Below, one piece after another: positions 15,723 through 25,500 of a stretch of 64,000 nt of DNA; positions within the stretch are counted from its first letter, which is position 1, and every line of letters starts with the position of its first letter. The notes beneath the pieces were generated by a model that made no database searches, was not told the DNA's origin, and saw only the letters and a program-made list of their open reading frames with translations. This DNA is from Herbaspirillum sp. 3R11 (GTDB lineage: Bacteria > Pseudomonadota > Gammaproteobacteria > Burkholderiales > Burkholderiaceae_D), in the NCBI RefSeq assembly GCF_004563925.1, contig NZ_SPNJ01000001.1:1302001-1366000 (forward strand), written 5' to 3'. Made by a program: the position numbers and the translations under genes.

Positions 15723-16292
15723 TCAGACCGCGTCCTTCTTGCCGCCCGGAACGTGCTTCTTCAGGAAGTCTTTGCCTTCCTGAACCTGCTGCTTGAGCTT
15801 CTGCCCCATTTCCTTGGTCTTGACGTCGAGGAAGGTGCCGCCCGATTCAAAATGTTGCAGGAACAGCTTGCCGATTGCATAGGTGGTTGCGCCCGCCAGC
15901 GTCGATTGCGCCAGTACGCCTGCAGCGATGCCGACGCCCGGAATGAATTTCAGGATGCTGCCGACCGGACCGGCGATGAGCAACGGCAGATAGCCGCTGA
16001 GCACCGAGCCGAGCAGTTTCTTGCCGGTTTCATCGGACAGCGTGAAACCGTACAGGCCGCCGATCTTGCGCAGCAGGCTCAACTGCACGCCGGTCAAGGC
16101 AATCAGGTCGAGGCCCGGGATCGGCAGAATGCCGACGCCCATGGCGGTCATTGCATGGTTCTTGATGGAATGCAGTGCTTCGTTCTGACGCTCTTCCGAG
16201 GTCAGCTCGGCCGCCTGCTCTGTGACCGGTTCTTCTGCGGCGATGGTTTTTTCTGCTTGATCCGTGGTGCTCATGAAAATCTCCTTCATCAA
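15723..16292 (-). CDS. DUF697-like membrane-associated protein (copy 2)
   Basis: 189-residue protein. An acidic N-terminal segment (QAEKTIAAEEPVTEQAAELTSEE) precedes the core: IKNHAMTAMGVGILPIPGLD, QLSLLRKIGGLYG, KLLGSVLSGYLPLLIAGPVG, and a glycine-rich hydrophobic region FIPGVGIAAGVLAQSTLAGATTY. A basic, lysine-rich tail follows (KDFLKKHVPGGKKDA). It is paralogous to the DUF697-like protein encoded beside the PPTase. It is transcribed in the same direction as the synthases, 305 bp beyond their end, and just before a terminator. GGAG lies about 6 nt before the ATG. Function unknown; two copies bracketing an export cassette argue for a real link to the product. Confidence 0.8.
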   Translation of the reverse strand: MMKEIFMSTTDQAEKTIAAEEPVTEQAAELTSEERQNEALHSIKNHAMTAMGVGILPIPGLDLIALTGVQLSLLRKIGGLYGFTLSDETGKKLLGSVLSGYLPLLIAGPVGSILKFIPGVGIAAGVLAQSTLAGATTYAIGKLFLQHFESGGTFLDVKTKEMGQKLKQQVQEGKDFLKKHVPGGKKDAV

Positions 16293-16597
16293 TTAAACGC
16301 CCTGACGCACATGAGGCTTGCTGCATGACTCAAGGCGGGGGAAAAAGACTCTGCCGCGTTCGACAGAGCGTCACTATCGGGAAATCGTCGAATATGAGGC
16401 CAACGCGTCAACGCATCATTAACGCATCGTTAATATACGCAGACCGCAGAAATTATTGGGCATACAGCCAATATATTCAACAAATTCCCAACAAAAAACC
16501 TGATTACCTTCTTGATTCATCTCATATGCCGGCCCCTCCGTACTGACCGGTTGGAAAAATGCCCGGTTTAACGCCGGATCGCAGGTAATAAAGAGCT
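16293..16597. other. Gap between DUF697 gene and the last synthase gene
   Basis: 305 bp, partly A/T-rich around 16400-16500, with several GTTAAT/ATTAAC-like elements. A weak hairpin near the synthase end is listed separately. It probably holds the promoter of the DUF697 gene. No gene is supported here. Confidence 0.45.
16555..16582 (-). terminator. Weak terminator-like hairpin after the last synthase gene
   Basis: Minus strand: CCGG, 7 nt, CCGG followed by GCATTTTTCC, about 20 nt beyond the synthase stop. The stem is short, so termination would be partial at best. Confidence 0.4.
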
Positions 16598-19500
16598 TCA
16601 ACCATGCATGCCCTCCATCAGCGTTTCCAGCGTCGAGTCATCCGGCACACCGAGCACATCCAGCAGCGCCGCATAGGAGCGCAACATGGCTTCGGCTTTT
16701 ACTGCTGAAACCAGGCCGGCGTCGTACACCGCGATCAGGCTCAGCTGCTCGCCCGGCGTGACTTCCACGTTGAACGGGTAATGCCACTGGTCACGAATGG
16801 CAACATCGCTGACTTGCAGTGCGGCGTTGCCTTGCCCGACGTCGCCCAGCGGATAGTTCTGGATGCGCAGCGCGGTCCCAAACAAGGCGTCGCCGTCCGG
16901 CAGGCCGATGCATCCTGCAATGTCCGACAAGGCCAGCGCGGCGTGCGCAGTTGCAGCGACACGCCTGCGCTGGAGCTGCAGGCAGGCGTCAACGAAGCCG
17001 GCGGCCGGATCGATCTTGCAGCGCAATGGCGGCGTGTTGATCAGGTTGCCGACCATGGTTTCAATGCAGTCAACGTCGGCCGGACGCAATACCGTGGTGA
17101 CGCCGAAACACACCTCGTCCGCACTGCTGTGACGGGCCAGCACCAGCGCCCATGCCTGCATGAAAATACTGGGCGCCGACAAGCGGTGCTTGCGTGCAAA
17201 CGTACTCAGGCGCGCGCCGGTTCCCGCTTGCGGCTGCAAGCTGATTTCCGCAAAGTTGCCGCTGCAGGCAGCGCCCGGCCCGGCGGGCCAGCGCGACGGT
17301 TTCAGGTCGGCCAGTTCATCGCGCCAGAAGCTGCGTGCGGCCACCCCATCCTGGCGTTCCAGCCAGTCGAGGAAAACCCGGAAGTCCGGCGCCGGTGCTG
17401 TCGTCAGTTGCTTGCCGTAGGCAGCCATGACTTCGTTGAACAAGACCGGCATCGACCAGCCGTCGATCAGGATGTGATGATAGGTCCAGACGAAATGCCG
17501 GCCGGTCCTGGTCGTCAGCAGCGAGAAGCGCATCAGCGGCGGCTTTGCCAGGTCGAAGCCGCGTTGCCGGTCTTGCCTGCAATAGACGTCGAAAGCGGCG
17601 TCGGCCTCTGCTTCCGGCAAGTTGCCCCAGTCTTCGCGCTGCCAGACCAGTGTCGATGCTTCGCCGAAATATTGACCGGCCTTGCCGCTCTCCCCGATCA
17701 CAAAACCGGCACGCAATGACACATGCCTCGCCAGCACTGCCTGCCACGCAGCGACGAAATCGTCGACCGCCAGTTCCGCCGGCAGGCGCGCAGTGAATTG
17801 CACCACGTAAGCGGGAGACTCCGGATACGCAGTCGCGTGCTCCAGCATGGCGGCCTGCTGCGGCGCCAACGCGTACCGCGGCGCCGCCTCATTTTGCGTA
17901 CTCTGCGCTCCCTGCGTCAACGCCTGCAACCAGCCGCGCATCGCGCTGCTCAGCCTTTCGGCGAAGTCTTGCGGAAGCACGCGCGGATCGAAAGTCAGAT
18001 CCAGCTGCAAACGTCCACCGGCGATCATGGCGTTGACTTCCAGCACATAAGGACGCGGCGTCGATGGTGCAAAGCCGGCGCCGTCGGTTTCCGGCGCGGG
18101 CCGGACCGGCAGGCTGTCAGGCCATGCGGTATCCCATTGGCCCAGATAGTTGAAAGCGATCTCGGGAACCGGCAACGCCGCCAGCGCTTCCCGCACAGCG
18201 GCGTCAGGAGACAGGAAGCGCAGCACGCCGAAACTGAATCCGTGCCGCGGCATCGCCTTGAGTTTGTCGCGCACCTTGTCGATGCGCTGCTCGCCCAGCG
18301 GCATGGTCCACGGCGCCAGCACGGTGAACCAACCCGGCATGCCGCCGACGTCGACGCCTTCCAGCACGACGTCGCGACCGTGGGACTCGAGTGCAATGCC
18401 GATCTCGCTACCAATCACGTGCTGATCTGCGCTGCCGATCAGTTCGCCCAGCGCCACACTCAATGCGGTCAGCAGGATTTCCTGCACTTGCGCCCCATGG
18501 CTGCGCGGCAGCTCCCGCACCAGCATGCCGGTGGCGGTTTCATCCAATGTGAAACCCATCGTCTGCGCGGCGCCGGCGGTAGCTGCGATGTCGGTGCGCA
18601 GCAGCGGCAGGCGCGCTGAATTGCGCGGCTGCTCCAGCCAGTAGCCAAGTTCGTCGCGAGCTTGCGCGGACACTGCATGACGCTCCACCGCCGCAGCCCA
18701 TTGCGCGAAGGAAACGCGCGCCGGCGGCAAGCTGACGGCTGCAGATGTCAGCGCTTGCGCATAGGCGTCGAACAGGTCTTCCAACAGCGCGCGCCACGAC
18801 ACCCCATCGATGATCAGATGATGTGCAACGACATGCAGTCGCGCTGTCGCTGATTCTGTTGATGCTGCTGGCGGTGCGTACAGCACCAGCCGCAGCAAGG
18901 GACCCTGTTCGATGTCGAGGCGCGTCTGGTTGTGTGCTACGCCTTGTTCAAGCAAGGCGTGCCAGCCGGCCATGTCCACCGGCGGCGGTACGGTTTCCAA
19001 TAGCCCGGCGGCATGCTCGCTCAGATGCTGATGCCAGATGCCGTCGACTTGTTTGAACCGCAGCCGCAACGCATCATGGCGCGCGCAAACGGCGTCGAGC
19101 GCGCGTTGCAGCGCCTGCGCATCCAGTCCGGCCGGTACTTCCAGCAGGAAGCTCTGGTTGTAGTGATGCAGGTCCGGCGGATTCTGCTGCAGGAACCAAT
19201 GCTGTATCGGCGTCAGCGGCACGGGGCCGCTGGTCGGCATCGGCGTCGGCGCACGTTGCGCGCTCTGCCCGGCGCTGGCGTCAACCTGTGCCGCCAGCGC
19301 CGCCAACGTCGACGAATCCGGATCCATGATCTGATTCAGCGTCAGCGCAATGCCCTGGCGGTTGGCTTTGGACACCACCTGGATCGCCAGGATCGAGTCG
19401 CCGCCGAGTTCAAAGAAGTTGTGTGCCGGCTGCACCTGCGTCACATTGAGCACTTGCGCCCAGATGGCCGCCAGCTGGCGCTCGGTCTCGCCGGCATAGT

Positions 19501-22500
19501 CGATCACGATGACCGCCGGCGGCTGCTCCGGCATGGTCTCGAGCATCTCCAACGCCTTGCGGTCGATCTTGCCGCTGACGGTCAGTGGCATGGATTCCAA
19601 TGCGATGAAATACGCCGGCAGCATATGCGGCGGCAACTGCTCACCGAGGAAGGCCCTCAAGCTGTCATTCGCGATCGGAACGCGTGTCTCAAGATAGGCC
19701 GTCAGGCGGCGGTCGTCCGCGCCGTGGCTACGCACCAGCACGGCGGCATTACGCACGTCGGCATGCTGCATCAGCGCCGCCTCAATCTCACTGAGCTCGA
19801 TGCGGAACCCGCGCAGCTTGACCTGATGGTCATTGCGCCCGACGAACTGCACCCGGCCGTCCGCGAGGCGATAGCCACGGTCGCCGGTTTTATACAGGCG
19901 CGAGCCGGGCGCTCCGTAGGGATCCCGCAAGAAACTCGCCGCCGTCAGATCCGGACGATTCAGATAGCCGCGCGCCAGCCCCGCCCCGCCGATGTATAGC
20001 TCGCCGACCACGCCGGGCGGCAGCAGTTGCATATCGGCGTCCAGCACATGCAGCTGCATGTTCGGCAGCGGCCGGCCGAGCGATAGTTGCCCGGGGTTGC
20101 CGCTGCTTTCATTTACTGCGGACCAGGCTTCGACGCTCACAGCGACCGATGCTTCGGACGGGCCGTAACCGTTATAGAACTTGCGCCCCGGTCCCCAGCG
20201 CAGGACCAGTTCGGGCGCGCAGCTTTCACCCGCGACCACCAGCGTTTGCAAATCTGGCAGACGACCTTCATCCAGCGTCGCCAGTGCAGTCGGCGGCAAG
20301 GTTGCCGCACTGATGTGCCGGCGCTGCATGAACTGTTCCAGTCCTTCGCCGACGCGGGCGGTATCGGCGTCCGGCACGATCAGCGCCGCACCGGCGCCGA
20401 ACGCCATCGTCATTTCCCAGATCGAGGCATCGAATGACAGCGACGCGAACTGCAATACCCGCGCGTCCGGCGACAAGCCGAACGCGCTGCGCTGGGCATG
20501 CGCCAGCGAACGCAGGCCGGCGTGGGTATTGCCGACGCCCTTGGGGGTGCCGGTCGAACCGGAGGTGTAGATCACGTAAGCCAGCGACTGAGGATGTGGC
20601 TGCGGGAAGTCGACAGCGTCGGCTTCTTCAGCAGTCGAAGCAGCAAACAAGACATCCGGATCTTGCGTGATTGCCTGCGCCTGCAAGGCTTCGGCGCACA
20701 CGCGATCGGCAATCAGCAAGGACGCGCCGCTGTCTTCCAGCATGAAACGTCTGCGCGCGACCGGATAAGCAGGATCGAGCGGGACGAAGGCGCCGCCGCA
20801 GCGCAGGATGGCGATGACCGCGATCACATAGCGGGCGGAGCGCGGCAGACATAGCGCGACCTTGGTTTCGACGCCGACGCCGAGCGCCTGCAGGCGTCGC
20901 GCCAGCCGCACTGATTCGGCGCGCAAGGCCTCGTAACTCAGACTCAGTTCCTGATCGTTCAGGGCCAGCGCATCCGGTGAGTGCTTTGCCCAGGCGTCAA
21001 TCTGCTGGGGCAAGTACGCAGGCGCAATTGTCTCAACCGGACCACGCCCTGCCGCCAATGCCGCCTGCGCGTCGATATCGCCCAGCGCCAGCAGACGCGC
21101 CGCCGGCCAGTCCGGATGCGCAGCCATGCTGTCGAGCAGGCGTCCCAATTGCGCCAGCAGGCGCTCGGCGGCTGCGGCGGGAATGCTGCCGTCGCGGTGC
21201 AACGCCAGGCTCAGGGTCTCGCCGACGCTGCAGACCAGGGTCAGCGGATAGTTGGTGCGCTCTCTCACTTCCACGCCGGTCAGGCGCAGACCGCCGCCGG
21301 ACAGCGATTGCGCCTTCGGATAATTCTGCACCAGCAGCAAGGTCTGGAACAATTCCTGGTTGCCGGGCAAGGATGCAGCCTGGCGGATTTCGGTCAGCGA
21401 CGCACCCGCATGCAACTCGCGCTCCAGATGCTGCTCCTGCAATTGCGCCAGCCAATCCGACAACGGCGTCGCCGATGGAATCGTCACCCGCGCCGGCACC
21501 GTGGCGATGAGCATGCCGATCATTTCTTCGACGCCGTCAAGTTCTGCCGGCCGGCCGGAAACGGTCACGCCGAAGACCACGTCGCGGCCGGCGCTGCAGC
21601 GCGCCAGCAATAGCCCCCAGGCTGCCTGCAACACCGTACCGAACGTGGTGCGGGCGCGTTGCGCCAGTTTTTGCACTGCTTGCGTGCGCGCCGTTGACAA
21701 CTCCATCGCGTGCACCGCAGCGTCTCCCGAGACGGCATCGCCCGCCTGCGTGGCGAACGCCAACGAGGTCGGCTCTGTTATTCCTTGCAACGAACGCTGC
21801 CAGAAGGCGATGTCGTCCTTGCGTTCACGCCGCTCATGCCAGCGCACATAGTCGGAAAAACGCGGCGCGGTCTTGAGCCGCACCGAGGCGTCGCCCAGCG
21901 CCTGGCGATACAGCGCGAAGATGTCGGCCAGCAGCAGCGACACCGACCAGCCGTCCAGCAGCAAGTGATGTGAACTCCAGACCAGCTCATGGCGCTGCTC
22001 CGCGACGCGCACCAGTTGCAAGCGCTGCAGCGGCGCCTGCTCAAGTTCGAAGCCGCGCGCAACTTCGGCGCGCATCAACTGGTCCAGCGCCGCCACGCGG
22101 CCGGCTTCATCGAGGCCGCGCCAGTCGGCCACGCTCCACGACAATGCGACGTGAGCATGCACGCGCTGGCGCATCACAGGCATGTCGCGCCAGTGGAAAC
22201 TGGTGCGCAACATGCTGTGACGTTGCTGCGCCTGTTCCCACGCGCGCCGCAAGGCCTCGGCGTCAAGCACGCCGTCCAATGTCAGGCGCAACTGGTTGCA
22301 GTAAATATCCGGATCACGCAAGCTATGGAACACGATGCCTTGCTGCAAAGGCGTCAGCGGCAATTCTTCCTCAATGCTGTCCTGCGGTGAAGCAGCATGT
22401 CGCTGTGCTGCAGCGGCGATCTCGTGCAATGCGGCCGTTACTTCGCGCAGCCACGCGCCGACGCGTTCGCGTTGCGCCTCGCCCGCCGGGAAACTGATTG

Positions 22501-25500
22501 CGCCGCTGAGGCAGCCGGCACGGATGCCGGCGTTGATTTCGATGACGTGGCTGCGCGCAAATGCCGCGCTCTGCCCTTGCCCGCTGTCTTCGTCGACGGC
22601 GGCGAAACCCTCGCCGCCGGCAGCGCCGATATCGAGCCTGCCGAGGTAGTTCAGAAGAATCCCGGCGCCCGGTAAACCTTGCAACGCAGCGCGCTGTGCG
22701 GGGTCCGCCGACAGGTAGCGCATGACGCCCATCGCCAGTCCCTGACACGGCGATTCGCGCACCCGCTCGCAGACATTCGCCACGACTTCGGATGGATCAG
22801 GCTCTGCGTCCGGCCACAGCAACAGCACCGGTTGCACCGCCGTAAACCAGCCGACGGTCCCCGAGAGGTCGACGTCGTCGAACAGGTCGACGCGGCCATT
22901 ACGCTCCAGATCGATCTGCAATGCCCCCTTGAGTCCGATGCGGGCGGCTCCGATGAACAAGGCCGCCATGAGCAGTTCATCGACGCGGGCATGGAAAACA
23001 CCCGGCGCCACTTGCAACAGGACGGTCGTGGTGTCGCTGTCGAGTGACAGCGACATGGTCTCTGCAGCACCCGCGGCGCCGGCCGGCAAGTCCGCCGGCA
23101 ACACGGAAAGTCCCCGCTCGGCGAAGCGTTCGACAAAATAATCCACCGACGACTGCGCCGCCGGCGTGGCGGCCAGTTCGCGCAGCTTGTGCGACCAGGT
23201 GCGATACGAGGTGGTAGCCGCCGGCAACACAATCTCGCCGCGCAAGGCCTGGTCGTATGCAAGGCTCAGGTCATCCAGCAATACCGACCAGGAATACGCG
23301 TCAACGGCCAGGTGATGCACTACGATCATCAGGCGCGCGGCCGGTTGCGCCAGCACCGCCCGCATCACCCGGCCGCTACGCAAATCCATGCTGCGCTGCG
23401 CCTGCTCATAGGCGGCTGTACGCGCCGGCAATTCGGCTTCAATGCCGTCCAGCACGCGCAGGATCGTCCCGGGCGCAGCGACGGCAACCTGCAAATCCTC
23501 CCCCTCGACCTGCAGGCGCAACATCGGATGGCGCGCCGCCACCGCCTGCAGAGCACGTTCCAACGCAGCCGCATCGACCTGCGCCGGCGTCTGCAGCACG
23601 ACGGACTGGTTGTAGTGGGCGCGATGTTCCCCCGCCTGCTCGAAGAACCATGCCTGAATCGGCGTCGGCTGCAACTCGCCGTCATCGGCTTCCGGCGGTT
23701 TGTTGCCGGGCATGGCTTGGCCACGAGACTCCAGCGCGCGCATCAGATCGCGCACCGTCTGGAACCTGAAAATGTCACGCACCGTCAGGTTCAGTTGCAA
23801 CTGCCGCGCACGCGACACCACCTGCAGGCTGCGGATCGAATCGATGCCGAGCTCGAAGAAATTGTCGCAAGGTCCGACTGCAGGCCGGTCCAGCACCTCG
23901 GCAAACAACGCCGCGAGCGGCGCTTCGGCGGCCGTCGTGTCGATGAAGGCAAGATCATGCAAAGACGGAATATCGCGGGTGACATCCATTTCCAGCAAGG
24001 CGCGCCGGTCGGTCTTGCCCGATGCGGTGCGCGGCAATCGCGGCAGCGTGACGCACAGCGCGGGCACCATGTAAGCCGGCAGACGTTCACCCAGCCACAT
24101 CCGCAACGAACCCGACTCCAGTTCCGCATCGCAGCCTGCGGCGGCCAGCAACTGGCCCGATCCCGCGCTGTCCGAACGCATCAGCACGACCGCTTCGTGC
24201 ACCTGCGGGTGCGCCATCAGCGCCGCTTCGATCTCTGCCAGCTCGATCCGGTAGCCGCGCACTTTGGCCTGCTGATCCTTGCGGCCGATGAACTCCAGCG
24301 TGCCGTCGATGCGACGACGTCCCAGATCGCCGCTACGATAGCTTTGCAAAGCGGGCGCCAGCGGATGCGGCCGGAACACGGCGGCGGTCTGTTGAGGCTG
24401 GCCGACATAGCCTTGCGCCACGCCCGCGCCACTGATCAGAATTTCGCCGATGACGCCCGGCGGCACCGGCAGACCGCGACCATCCACGACTTCCAGCACG
24501 ACGCCGGCAATCGCCCGGCCGACCGGCAAGACGTCGGCGGCCGATGGCAGCGCCTGTTCGGCGGGATTGAAGAAGGAAGACGTAATAGTTGCTTCGGTCG
24601 GACCATAGCCGCTGCGGAAAGCGATCGGATGCGCACACAGGGCCTGCCACTCGCGCCAGCGACGGGCGAATACCCGGTCGCTGCCTGTCACGACCAGCCG
24701 CAGGCAAGCCGGCGGCGCACGACGTGCATGGCCAAGCGCACGCACCCATTCATGCCAGAACGCCGCAGGCAGATTCAGTACGCTCAGGGCTGCTTGCTCC
24801 ACGTGGTCCTGGAACGCATCGATGCTGTCGATGACGCCCTCGGCGCGGATCACCACGCAAGCGCCGGCCATCAACGCAGGGAAGATTTCCTCGGCGGCAA
24901 CGTCAAAATCTGCCGCGGCAAATTGCATCACCCGGTCGCTCTCGCTCAGCCCAAAATCCTGCGCCACTGCCCGCGCGTGATTGGCGAGATTGGCCTGCGT
25001 CACGGCGACGCCCTTGGGCGTACCCGACGAGCCGGAGGTAAAGCAGATGTAGGCCAATGCCGCAGCATGTTCCGCGACGGCAGGCAGCGCCGGCAACGAC
25101 GATGAGGTTTCGGGAGAATCCGACAACAAGACCGGCACCGGCCAGCCGTCCTGTTCCGAGGCGGTCGTGACCACCAGCGCAATACCTGCGGTGGCGATCA
25201 TCTGCGCGCGCCGCGCCGCCGGTTGCTGCGGACTCAGGACCGCGTAAGCCGCGCCGGCGCGCCAGGTCGCCAGCATTGCCACCACCAAGGCAGCAGAGGA
25301 AGAGAATCCGAGCCCGACTACTGCCCCGGACTGCACTCCGGCGGCGACAAGGCGTAGCGCCAGCAGATCGGCCTGAAGCATCAGCTCGCGATAGGAAAGG
25401 CTTGTGCCGCCCTCTTCCACGGCAATCCGGTCCGGATGACGCAGCGCGCCGGCGGCGATCATTTGCGGCAGCAACGGCGCAGGTTCGACGTCTGGCAGCG

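Noticed and set aside
15621-15796. Perfect GGAGG ribosome binding site before an ATG on the plus strand at 15632
   Set aside because: The frame runs into the DUF697 gene on the other strand, gives a Cys/Arg/Pro-rich peptide without homology, and crosses the terminator hairpin; it looks coincidental.
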